From assembly GCF_019097595.1 (NCBI RefSeq), contig NC_080722.1:23413130-23477129 (forward strand): a stretch of DNA of 64,000 nt, read 5' to 3'. This DNA comes from Hemibagrus wyckioides. Its lineage: Eukaryota; Chordata; Actinopteri; Siluriformes; Bagridae. Positions 34,874-48,600 of the stretch are shown piece by piece (the first letter of the stretch is position 1; each line of letters opens with the position of its first letter). The translations under genes and the position numbers were made by a program. Below the pieces are notes generated by a model. That model worked only from the letters and a program-made list of their open reading frames with translations, did no database searches and had not been told where the DNA came from.

Positions 34874-37800
34874 ATGAAATCCGCTGCGATCAGTGAGATT
34901 CATCCTGACTGCTGTGGAGGGCTCGATAAAGTGGACTTTAGCAAGGTACACACATCCTTATCTCAAACGTACAGAGCATTGATAAAAACATGTCAGACGA
35001 CTGCTATATTTCTAATCTCAAAACAGATAGATAACAAAAAGATATAAATGATGTTACTCCGATCATGCAAAAGTGCCTTAATTCGTCAAGTTTCTTTGGG
35101 TGTTCATACTTGTGCTTGCTGTGACTTTGTCCATGTTTGCAACAATTTTAGAAGTGATTCAGTTTTAAAAGTGAATGTGTCTGCTTGTTACAGTGATAAT
35201 TCCGTAGAAATCCTACAGACATTTAACCACGCATTCTTCAGGTATTGTACGAATGAGAATCTCAGACAAATGGACAAAATCGGACAACCCCAGATCAGAA
35301 TGCCTCCATCACCTTATGGCATAGGCAGGAAAATCAGACTTGTTGCTGTTACAAAATTAGATGTATGACAACATTAATTCTCGTGTGCAACACATGACAC
35401 TGGTGGTTTGAGCATTCCTTCTCTTTCTTCCTTTTTTTTCAGGCAGACATGTCTGTGTTGTATGAGATAATGAAGTACATTGATCTGAGAGGGCCCAGCT
35501 TCTGCATGGCTGTCATTACCATCATCTTCAACCCAATCTTCTGGAATGTGGTGAGCTCAACACATGCGCAGTAGTGTGTTGCTGCATTTCCCTACTTGTG
35601 TACAGAATACTGAAAGTGAAATAAAAGGAATTTGAATTTACTATATGTTTTTCTGTTTCTAAATATCAAAAGTATAATGTTATAATTTGCAGTTTCAGTC
35701 TGCCGGTATAGGATTGTTGTTAGTTTTTGTACACGTGTGAATTATACAGAAGTTTATACAGAATATCCGAAATTTAGTGTGCATTATTTAGAAGGAGATT
35801 CTTTAAAGCTATTATGAAATGCTATATTGTGTTACCTATTGAGAATGATTAATATAGAAGATATTACCTTATATTTGCCATATTTACCAATTTAACTGAA
35901 AGTAACATTTTATCCTAACAGCATTGATAATATTGACTGTTTTGTAAATAAGCTGGTTATGTTAAGTAATGCTATTAGTTAATTCATTTGCATGGATTTC
36001 TTTTGAGTTGCCATATTACAGATATGTGGTTTCCTTTCAACAGTAATGCTATAATTCAAGACTAATGCATTTAAATTTTCATTTTATTAACATTCCATCA
36101 TAAGAAATATGCTTTCTTTGATCCATTTACTGAGTGTGCTTTTGATCCAACATTCACCATTCTGAAAATGATGGTTTAGTCAGTACAGTTGAAAATAGTT
36201 ATATAAGACATGATAAAGCTGTCCGTTTCCAGAGCAGTCCTGACAAAAGAAAACAGGGCCTTGATCCATGGTCCTACTTTGTAATGACAAAACATGCTGT
36301 TTGCCCTTCTGTTTTTGAATTTTGCACAGTAAGAAAGGGAATCAAGTCATGCTCATTAGTCACCACTTGACCATTCCACTGAACAAAGTTTTCATTCTTA
36401 TTCCTACACCTCATTAGAACATAATTCGTCTTGGTGTAAAAGGCTAGTTTATGAGACTTGCTTTGCAGATATTCTGATGATTTTATCGTCTATTCTAAAT
36501 GATTTGTAACTCTTGGTGTAATTACAAATATCGCTTATGAGGTATCTTATGAGTTTCTGAAGAATATTTAGCCTACAGTTTTTAGCCTTTATATTAATAA
36601 TTACTAAAAAAAAAAAAAAACAGAAACATACAGAGCTATTAAATTTTGCATTAAAATGACTTCATATGAAGGAATATTTTGTGTATCGCTTGTGTGAACT
36701 TGCCTGGGGAGATGGATGGAGGAAAAAAGAGCAGCATGGAACAATTCTAGAAAATGAAAGTTTGATGCATTGTGCATTTTGAGATGCTTTGCTGCTCAGC
36801 CCAACTGTACAGAGGGGTTGGCTGAGTTACTGTAGCCTTTCAGGCAGCTCATAAAGATCTGGCCATAGTCTATTAACTCTGTCATCCCCAAGGCATTTCT
36901 GTCCACAGAACTGCCACTCACTGGATGTTTTTTCTTTCAGGTGCCATTCTGAGTTGCAGTCTATTGACTGTTGTGCATGAAAATCCCAGGGGATCAGCAG
37001 TTATAGGAACATTGAATACAGCCTGTCAGTCACCAACAATTGCAACATGCAGCTGCAACATGTTCTGCCAGGGTTAAAATCACTGAGATTACATTGTTAC
37101 CCACTTAATATTAATATAAACTGTTGCTAAAATCTGCATGGTTTTATGCATGACACCGCTGCCACGTAAGATAACTGCATAAATAAGCAAGTGTACAAGT
37201 GTGGCACCTAGGTGGTGGAATGAACTTCCCTGTAATATCTGAACATCTGAGTCACTGGCAGTCTTGAAATGGTATGCTAAGACCTACCTCTTCCTGAAAT
37301 ACATGAACTAGTGCTTGTTTAAAGAAATGTGCTTCTCTTGCTGTGTTACTTCCCAGCAGACTTCTAGACTGATGGAGAAGAAAGGAACAGTGGTGAACCA
37401 GCGACAGGGTCATGGATTGCCAAGGCTCAATGATGCACATGGGGAGTGAAGGCTGGCTCATGTGGTCTGATCCAACAGACGAGCTACTGTTGCTCAGATT
37501 AATACTGAAGTTAATGCTGGTTCTGATAGAAAGGTGTCAGTGCATCACAGTTTGTTGCATATGGGGCTGCATAGCCACAGACCAGTCAGGGTGCCCATAC
37601 TGATCCCTGTGCACTGCTGAAAGTGCCAACAATGGGCACGTGAGCATTAGAAGTGGCCAACGGAGCAATGGAAGAAGGTGGCCTGGTCTGATGAATCACG
37701 TTTTCTTTTACATCACGTGGATGGCCAGGTGCACGTGTGTCCCTTACCTGGTGAACACATGGACTCAGGATGCACTATGGGAAGAAGGCAACCCGGTGGA

Positions 37801-40800
37801 GGCAGTGTCCTGCTTTGGGCAATGTTCTGCTGGGAAACCTTGGGTCTTGACATCCTCTTACAAAAGCCACAAAGTCTTCCAGAAAGACAGTAAAGGCTTA
37901 TGTCATGCTTGAGCTGTAGTTAGACTGAAACGTGAAAGTTAAGTTGCACAACATAAATGCAATGTTTAGGTATTATTATTATTATTTGAAATCACACACA
38001 CATAAACACCCCTCTCAGAAATATCCACACACTCAAAACCCTGCACAATCACATAAATTGTCAAAAGACCCTTCAGCTGGTAGTTGATACTTTTGTTCCA
38101 AATTAATGTTAAATATAGTGTTTTTTTCTGGATTTGTTTCAGCAAGGTCATTTATACAGTAGATTTTTGTACATGGAATATTGAGTGCACAAAGAACAAG
38201 CTAACAAAAATTAAGGCAGATTAACAAGCTAAATATGATTTGAATGGCATTGTGGCAGAATTTTAGGGAAATTATTATTTTTAATTTTTATGATTTTTGA
38301 GGTCTATTTATTTATATTTCAGCACCTCAGGATTGAGGTGATTTCAGGATTGGCAAGCATGAAACATGCAACTTAGCAAAATCAAATCAATCCCATTCTT
38401 AGTGTTAAGGCCTATCCATATTCAGCAACTACTCTGCTTTACACAATCATTTTTAGTCTATTTCTTTGGCTTTAGGTTCCTTTGGTTTACTATTTTAATC
38501 ACCTTGTAAACTGAACAGAATAAACTGACTTAACAGGAAGCAGCATAAGCACCAACCACAGCCTTAAAGGGTCCCAAATGAAAAAAAATTAGAGAGTTTT
38601 ATTTTACACCTAAACCCCATATGCCCCGTTAAAAATGCAGACAATTTTTGAATCATACACATAACACATTCATTAAAAAGAATCTTTATTATTTCTGGTA
38701 AGGTATGTTTAAGGTATTTTTAAGTATACTACTCTGATCTTTAAGCTAATCATTCAGTTACTGATCTCTGCACTTAAATATTTTAGGTTGCCAGATGGGA
38801 ACACAGAACACGAGGTCTGACACGCTTGTTCAAAAGCCCGTATGTGGCCTGCTACAGCCTGGGAGTTGTCATTCTACTTCTCAATATTTACCGCAGTCAC
38901 AGGTAATACAAATAACTTGCTTAGCAGTCAAACCTAGGCTCCATAGACTTCAAACTTAGACAAACATACACTACCAGTCAAAAGTTTGGACACATCTTCT
39001 AATTCCATGGTCTTTCCTGATGTTTATTTCTTTCTACATTGTAAATCAATGCTGAAGGCGGCCGAAATACACAATAATCTTGTTTGAACAGTTGATATTG
39101 AGATATGTCTGCTACTGATGCTCTGTAAAGCCGTCATAACGGCTCTAATCTGAGGTGCTGTTAATTGGTGATTTCTGAGGCTGGTAACTCTAAATGAACT
39201 TCTCCTCTGCAGCAGAGGTAAATTTTGGTCTTGCTTTACTGGGATGGTCTTCATGTGAGCCAGTTTCATCATGGTGCTTGATGGGTTTTGCAAATGCACT
39301 TGACAATACTATTCTTGCAAGAACTATTCCAGAACACCTGACCTTCGTGTCTTAAAATAACAACTGACTGTTTTTTGTTGTCATTACATATGGATTACTT
39401 AAGTCCATGTGTGTTATTTCATAGTTTTGAAATCTCCAGTATTGTTCTAGAATGTAGAAAATAAATCCCTAAACAAAAAACATTGAATTAAAAGGTGTGT
39501 CCAAACTTTTGACTGGTAGTGTAGATTTCACAATAGTGCTGCAGAAATAGTGGTTGTTGACACTGGTGTGAATAGTATAGTTAATATTTTGATAGGTTGG
39601 ATTGAGTACCTTTGAACTGAATGTTGAAATGTCACAGCACATTGCAGTCCTATGTATTTGGTTGTAGATGCTTTTTTTTTTCAGTTTAACCTCTTCATGT
39701 ATGTTATGTTTTAGATTTTATGACCAAGTACATTTGTTAGAAATATCTGCACATGGCTGAAAGGGACAAAACAGCATAAAGTATGTTCATATGGTGTTGG
39801 GCCACCATGAGCTGCCATAACATCTTCAGCACACCTTGGCACAGATATTACATGTCTCTTGAACAGTACTGGAGGGACAACGCCATTTTTTCAGTACGTC
39901 TTTCTATTTTCAATTGATTAAAATCGTAAAATATTCACAATATAAAAGCATAGTAGATTATAGTAACATTGGAGTCTTGTTTAGCACAGTATATAATATT
40001 ATATAGTGTATATACTTCACTGTGGGTGACCTGTGTATTCCCTTCACTGTCTTTGACCTCATTGGCAGGAGCTCCTTCCTATGTATATGCTGGAGGATTT
40101 TGAAACAAGAGGGTAGTGAGGGAAAATTTCCATTGCAGGGCAGCTGTTTAGCTCAGTATACATAATTCAACATAGATTGGTAAAGTCTTTTACATTTGCA
40201 TGATTTTCTGACGTGAGCAATCATCGGATTTGAGGAAATCATCAGGGAGTAAACAAAAGAGGAACATCTATTCCATTCTGCTAATATGTGAGTGGTACTA
40301 TTCACATATACTGTACAATTAGGAAGGACCTAGTTTCAGTATTATGTACAGTTTGAGCCTTTGTGTCTCCTGATGGTGAAAAATCCTTATGTATTTTTAA
40401 CCTCAGTTCAGAAGCAAACACCAGGTCAGTGGTATACTTGTAGGGTAGGTACTGGTACATTACTTAAAATATAATCTTCGAAATAATCTATATGGTTTAA
40501 AAATATAGACCACTGACCATCACACACATGCTTTTTGAACATTCCATTTCAGATATAGTCCTCCTTTGCTATTATAATAACCTTTATGTGACAACAGTGA
40601 AATGTAAAAAAAAATGATGCAAATCCCAGTCAGCCGCTTCACTTAATGTTCACAACAGACATCAGAATGAAGAAATATTGTGAACTGTGATTTTGTTCAA
40701 GGCTTAGATTTGGTACCAGAAGGGCAGGATTGAGTATTTCATAAACTGCTGATCTCAGAGTCTATTTAAAGTTTACACAGAATGGTGTGAAAACAAAACA

Positions 40801-42593
40801 CCTTGAGTGAGTGACAGTTCTGTGAATAGAAATGCTGTGTTGATGAGAGAGGAAAATGACCAGATTATCTACCAGAAAGGATAAAGTAACTGAAATAAGC
40901 ACCCTACAGCCAAACACATCTCAGCATGCAAAAACATTAGACTTTGGGGTTGATGGGCTATACCAGGGTGAAGCACAGTCAGCCTAGAATAGGAATCTGA
41001 ACCTATCATGGGCAGTGGACAGTAATACTCTGTTATTTAATAGAACATTTACACATTTATATAAATGGTTAATTCACAACCCACATCACAATGTAATTCT
41101 GATTTCTTTGTGCATACTTAATGTCTTTATGTGTCATTAGATGGGTTATAAATACACGATTATACTCAGTAGCCTCTGCACTGAAGTGGGATTTCATGAT
41201 TTATAAAGATTATGCACTGAAGCTATTCATAGCACTGACTCTCTGTGGGATGATATGCTCAGACATTGACAGTGATGCATGGCAGGCTTATGGTTGGTTT
41301 GTGTGATGGAAGTTGTTGAATCTTAGATCAGTGGTCTTTTTTTGTTTTGTCTTATGGCTGTGGATAGTATCATGGCTTGAGTAGCTGTTTGTTAGCTTGC
41401 CCAGAATGAAATGCTGTTTAAAGGACCTCAGAAGATAGAAAGATTGCCAGAAAGATTCACGTCACCTCGTTTAGGAGCTGAATAAAGATGTATAATTTTA
41501 AAAATGTCTAAATAAGTCAATTAAAATTAAATAAAGTTGTTAAAATTTGTGAATGAAACATTGCAGTTTTTTCCAAAAGCCCTATTTTTAAATGCTATTC
41601 TTTCAAAATATAGAAGTATATATTGCATTTATCTAAACAAATATTTTGATCACTAAACAAATATAAACACAAAAATGACTAACACACACACCTCTGTTTT
41701 AGACTGATGATATTCTTAGTCTGCGACCGATTGAACCAATATCAATGTATTCACTGATCGAGTGAAATGCCATAAATATGTGTACAAATACAGACCGCTG
41801 AGACAATGTTGTTGTTGTTCTTTCGGCTGCTCCCTGTGTGTGAGGGGTCGCCACAGCGGACCAGTTCCGCACAACAACTTGGCACAGGTTTTACGCCGGA
41901 TGCCCTTCCTGACACAACCCTCCCTTTTTATCCGGGCTTGGGACCGGCACTGCATCCAGTGGCTGGGGTTTTGGGCATTAGCTGGGAATTTAACCCAGGC
42001 TTCCGCATGGTAGGCGAGAAACCTACCACTGAGCCACCAATGCCCCACCTCTGAGACAATGTATACAAAATCAATTGATTAGTAAAACTAAACAATTGCA
42101 TTCTAATACCATTGCTTTCCAGTAAATAATTTTTATAATGGTTTATGCTCACTCCTCATGCTCGTGGAATGTATTAGTGAATATTTCCAAGCAGTGGAGT
42201 CTAGTGTCAGATTGAGGACTGTGAACAAGTTTGAGGTATGCCTGTAAAAAATGCCAGTCCATTAGCTACACTATTAAATGTAACATAACTATATCCTTAA
42301 TAAATTTGACATTATTAATGTACAAGTACTGTATATGCATGCATTTAGTCATGTAGGGTTTTGTATTAATTGTGAACTAATAATTTATTTATACAAATAT
42401 ATAAGGTAGGTAGTCTGTTGGGCCATAATGATACAACCTACTGCATAATTTCATGTTAAAGTAATTACCATTGTAAATTAAACAAAATGCTGCCAAGAGT
42501 CTAGAAGAATCACACCAGTGCTGTCTTTAATTTTCAAGTAATGTACTTTTATCATGTTGGAAATCTAGGGCACATATTCAGACAATCTTTGTG

Positions 42594-42685
<92 letters not shown>

Positions 42686-45600
42686 TACACATACATATAA
42701 AGATTGTCTGAATATGTATACAAATATATATATATGTGTGTGGTTTTTTTTAGGTTGTTGCATTTAATGTTGTGGAATTAATCTTAGTCTTTTTTTCATA
42801 TGACTGGAATTTAAATTATAAAGGATTTATGAACAGCTTTGTAAATATTTACAGCACATCATGATTTCATAGCATGTTGCATTTTCTTGTTATTATTACA
42901 TGTTATTGTAATTTTATTTTAGTAGGTATAAATCCTTTGTTTAAAAGTAGGCCAGTATGCCAGCTGTTCTTCTGAAGATATTATGTCTGTGTAATGCTGT
43001 TCCATCTTAGCACTGAGTGAAGCAGTAGAATCTTTTGTAGGAGATTTTAGCTTCACTGACTGATCACACTCAATGGTCTATTGTGTTTTTGCCCCTAAAA
43101 GCACAATATGATTCATCCATTGCCAGTTTTACAAATCAATTTCCCTCACTTCATCACTTCCTCTTATCTTTCTCTTGCCTATTGATGCATTGTTACCCTT
43201 GACGTCATGCTTGCCCTCTTTCTTAAAATCATTTTGCTTGAAAATAAATAAGATTATGAAACACTGGCAGTTCTAAAACTATATTGACTATGTAACTTAA
43301 ATTATCTGAGCAAAACATTGTAGTTATATTCCCTGTATCTGAAAACAATATGAAAACCATAAGCTATCTGAGCTGAAGATAGTATCAGTTAACAGACAAA
43401 TTATCTAATGCACAGATATATATATATATACCAGATATGTCTAGTACCGATGCTCTGTAAAGCCGTCATAATGGCTCTAATCTGAGGTGCTGTTAATTGG
43501 TGATTTCTGAGGCTGGTAACTCTAAATGAACTTCTCCTCTGCAGCAGAGGTAAATTTTGGTCTTGCTTTACTGGGATGGTCTTCATGTGAGCCAGTTTCA
43601 TCATGGTGCTTGATGGGTTTTGCAAATGCACTTGACAATACTGTTCTTGCAAGAACTATTCCAGAACACCTGACCTTCGTGTCTTAAAATAACAACTGAC
43701 TGTTTTTTTGTTGTCATTACATATGGATTACTGAAGTCCATGTGTGTTATTTCATAGTTTTGAAATCTCCAGTATTGTTCTAGAATGTAGAAAATAAATC
43801 CCTAAACAAAAAACATTGAATTAAAAGGTGTGTCCAAACTTTTGACTGGTAGTATATATATATACACACTTTGTTGCCCAAACCATGCCCAAAAATGCAC
43901 GAGTATAGTTTGTGTTCTGAGCTTAACTATCCTGATGTGGAAATAACATTGAAACAACTCTTGCTCAGAGCCATTCAGCTCTACATTGGAAAGCAGGCTT
44001 GTATGTTCACTGCCCCAAATGCTGCCTAAACCCCTGCAGAACTTCTCTTGCTACATCTTTACGTAACTTTTTCTCTATTTAGCTTTTATTTTGCTTCATT
44101 CACCCTGCTGTTCCCTGATTAACAAGCTCCTTCACTGTTTTGCCCTATGTAACGGGGTTTTGACTCAGATACTGCTGAGTCGATGGGTGTCACCCCAAAG
44201 CAAATTAAGAGTGCATAGAGAGTGCCGTTGCAGGCACATGCAGAACAGGACCTCAAGGCAGCAAGTGTTCCATTTTGGATGGGACATACATGTTGCTTCA
44301 CATCAGTGACTCTGTGTCCTTTTTATAAAAAGAAAGTGTTTTATTTGAATATTTAAGTACTTTAAAATGGACTGTTGTTAAATCTCCATTATTTTCTGTT
44401 AGTTTTATGGTAGCGATGGAGGACCAACCTAAGCTGGAGCTGCTGGACAGAGTGCAGGTGTATTACATGGGCATAGCTCTAATGCTAATTGGCTCACAGT
44501 TTGTTATCAGTAGCTTTCTGGCCCTGGGCTTCACTGGGACGTTCCTTGGTAGGTACCTCATCTTCACATTCAAATCATGCATGTTCATCTTATCCTGCAG
44601 TCTCTGTTTTATAGATCATGATGAGGTAAACATTCACATACTGATACATTTATTGTTTCTCTAGTAACAGCTCATACACACAGACTTGTGCAGCAGATGC
44701 TCCACATAATCTAAGACAAAAAAACAGATTTAAATCATGTGTAGCAAATTAATTTTTTTTTTAATTAGTTTTTATTACATTTACTTGTGTATGGATGAAA
44801 CTAAATTATTTCTTGGATGTTACAAAACATTAAATCCAACTAATAAAAGTTTAAAATATACTACTTGCTGTTCATTAATATGAACCTTCCTGCATGATAC
44901 CTTCCTCATTCTTCTCAATCTTAGAAAAGGGGTTCATCAAGGGTTATATTGTAACTACTCACAGCTACAGCAGACAAAACACACACATAGACCAAGCAAA
45001 ATCATTGCACAGTGTTTTATTTTCTTAGGTGAAGAGTGAGTCTGGTTGACTCTCTGGGCTTGGGGTCTGGTCCACAAAAGTGTTGGGGGTCTAGGTGGTT
45101 TCTGTCAGAGAAATGGCTTAAGCATTGTACATTGTGCCATGCCCGTTTATATAGTCTTTTGGATTCTCTCAGACCGTGAGGAGCTGCTGCTGTTATTTCT
45201 GGTTGCCAGGCATGCTTTGACAGCACACAGAAAGGGGTGATGGGTGTTGCGTAGTGTAACACGTGAATTACCCTCTGCTCTCATAGCGGCCCAAATTCAG
45301 GTAGTGCTTTGCTCCACCGTCAGCCAGTGGCCTTTGTGGGTGCAGGTCCAAAAATCTGGAACCCTGGCCAGCCCAGAGCAGGTCTTGCACATCTTGGCCA
45401 GCTTGGGGTAGGCTCGGCAGGCAGACTATGAACTGTAATGCATTTTCATAAATAATTATAGTAATGTGTATAATGACTTATTAATGTTCTAGAAACTAAT
45501 ATGAGTTTCAAATTTAAAGTGTTTTTAATTATAACACTAAGATTCTCAGCTGTAGTTTGTGCAGTTGTGATGAGAGGATCTAGGCTGTGACTATGTTCAG

Positions 45601-48600
45601 TTAAGGCTATTTCCTGGATGTTTGTATAGTTTAATTGTACAATTGAACTGCCGGATTGGCAGATTTTCTTGCCAAACAGAATTTAAATATGGCCAATAAA
45701 TGATGCACTTCTTGTACTTATTTAAATGATTTACATGGTGAAGCTATGCCGATTGATCACACAGGCTGCTGGCTTTACAGAGCTATGGGGAAGAGCATAG
45801 AACAGTTAAGTGGGGCTCTGTGTCCATGTCGAGCACTTTTTCATTTCTGTGTTAACTCATTTCTTAAAGGGCTTAGATGGTTGGTTAGAAGACATTGTAT
45901 AGCATCAATTTTATAAAGGTCAAGCTGATGCAGTATGTGCATTTGAAAATTGTAAGGAGAAACATTTAATGATTTTGACCAATGTTTAATTTCTTTCATG
46001 GCTGTGAGAATTTGTCTGAATACTGTTTCACGTTTATTTTGACAGGAGATTACTTTGGTATACTGATGGAGAAGAAGGTGACTGGCTTTCCCTTTAACTT
46101 CATGGATAACCCAATGTACTGGGGAAGCACTGCCAACTACCTAGGCCTGGCCCTAATGTGAGTCCTGTGAGATTATTTGTGTCTGGTTTGTTTAAAATTA
46201 AAAGCATTTCATATTGGCTAAATAGTTCAGAGTACTTCAGAGTATTTCACATATAGTAGAACTAGATATAGTAGTTCACATATTTTCAAAATCTGTGTAT
46301 ATAAAAGGCGCACATGTTGCATGGATGTAATATATATATACACTATATTGCCAAAAGTATTCGCTCACCCATCCAAATAATCAGAATCAGGTGTTCCAAT
46401 CACTTCCATGGCCACAGGTGTATAAAATCAAGCACCTAGGCATGCAGACTGTTTTTACAAACATTTGTGAAAGAATGGGTCGCTCTCAGGAGCTCAGTGA
46501 ATTCCAGCGTGGAACTGTGATAGGATGCCACCTGTGCAACAAATCCAGTCGTGAAATTTCCTCACTCCTAAATATTCCACAGTCAACTGTCAGCTGTATT
46601 ATAAGAATGTGGAAGTGTTTGGGAACGACAGCAACTCAGCCACGAAGTGGTAGGCCACGTAAACTGACGGAGCGGGGTCAGCGGATACTGAGGCGCATAG
46701 TGCGAAGAGGTCGCCAACTTTCTGCAGAGTCAATCGCTACAGACCTCCAAACTTCATGTAGCCTTCAGATTAGCTCAAGAACAGTGCGCAGAGAGCTTCA
46801 TGGAATGGGTTTCCATGGCCGAGCAGCTGCATCCAAGCCATACATCACCAAGTGCAATGCAAAGCGTCGGATGCAGTGGTGTAAAGCACGCCGCCACTGG
46901 ACTCTAGAGCAGTGGAGACGCGTTCTCTGGAGTGACAAATCGCGCTTCTCCATCTGGCGATCTGATGGACGAGTCTGGGTTTGGCGGTTGCCAGGAGAAC
47001 GGTACTTGTCTGACTGCATTGTGCCAAATGTAAAGTTTGGTGGAGGGGGGATTATGGTGTGGGGTTGTTTTTCAGGAGCTGGGCTTGGCCCCTTAGTTCC
47101 AGTGAAAGGAACTCTGAATGCTTCAGCGTACCAAGACATTTTGGACAATTCCATGCTCCCAACTTTGTGGGAACAGTTTGGAACTGGCCCCTTCCTCTTC
47201 CAACATGACTGTGCACCAGTGCACAAAGCAAGGTCCATAAAGACATGGATGACAGAGTCTGGTGTGGATGAACTTGACTGGCCTGCACAGAGTCCTGACC
47301 TCAACCCGATAGAACACCTTTGGGATGAATTAGAGCGGAGACTGAGAGCCAGGCCTTCTCGTCCAACATCAGTGTGTGACCTCACAAATGCGCTTCTGGA
47401 AGAATGGTCAAAAATTCCCATAAACACACTCCTAAACCTTGTGGACAGCCTTCCCAGAAGAGTTGAAGCTGTTATAGCTGCAAAGGGTGGACCGACGTCA
47501 TATTGAACCCTATGGATTAGGAATGGGATGTCACTTAAGTTCATATGCGAGTCAAGGCAGGTGAGCGAAGATTGAATTGGATGTGGTTTGTTTTTCTACC
47601 ATTTTTTTTTTCTACGGATTTACAGATGAATTACACATTTATACAAAGCTGATGATCAACCCAGAGCAGGTGTCTGAGGTTTTTAGCACTGTTATCATCA
47701 GGACAGCTGGGTGGAATATAAGCCAGATGTGCTAATGGCAGTGTATAGACCATTTGCAGTTTACTTGATTACAAAGAAAAGCTACAGAGCTATAGCAAAC
47801 ACTATTGTAAATCTAAAACCACAAAAAAAAACCCTCTAAAACCTAAAAGCACAAATGCACAACATGAGTGGAAAAGAAATAATGATCAAATTCTTATTAA
47901 TTCAAGGAATTTGTGCTTTTTAGCATAAATAGCATGTTGAAATGGGCTTAAAAATGAAATGATGCATGCAGTGCTGTATCAGAAGCACTTTAAGCTCCAG
48001 TGAAATTGTGATGTAACTAGTGCCTTTTTCATCACTCTCAAATTTCTGCCTTAGTGGATGTGTAAAACATATCACGTACCTACATGTGGTTACGATGGCA
48101 ACAATGGCAAAAAGTCTATGAGCAACTGCCTGGCTTGGTTGCTAGGCAGCTGTTGCTGGAGCGACTGGCCTATGGCCTCCCAAACCGTGCTCCTGTGGCC
48201 TCTTTCTCTTTTATTCTCTGCATCTTTCATTTTTTTGCAGTGTTTTTTTCCACTTTCAATATAACCTTTGTTCATGTGTCAGAGAACCCAGGAGTTTGAA
48301 AGGCTTACAGCTAACCACACAAAGGAAAACTTGACACATTACAACCTATTTTATTAGAATGAAGCCCAAAAACGTGTGAGCATGGTGATACTCAGGTCCT
48401 GCCCTGGCCATATGCAGTTTTTAGCTTGTACACCCAGCTCATTTGAGTCACATGGTTCTCAGTGAACTGTCCTTTTTTATTCACTGAAATTACGCATACT
48501 GGCAAGTCAGCAAGACTGTGGGTGTCTGTGACAGAATATCCAAGCAGCTAAAATCCTTTCCTGAGAACTGAAGAAACAGACTATCATGTTTCATCCAATT

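Noticed and set aside
35048..35368. 106-aa ORF in pemt intron 1
   Set aside because: No recognised family, and it lies between confirmed pemt exons 1 and 2. It has no splice signals that would keep the pemt frame.
41716..42152. Overlapping ORFs on both strands
   Set aside because: They fall in a widespread teleost repeat and change frame freely; not a gene.
42578..42763. Minus-strand ORF with (YI)n
   Set aside because: Translation of the TA repeat inside the palindrome.
46798..47544. 248-aa minus-strand ORF
   Set aside because: Antisense shadow of the intact Tc1-like transposase.
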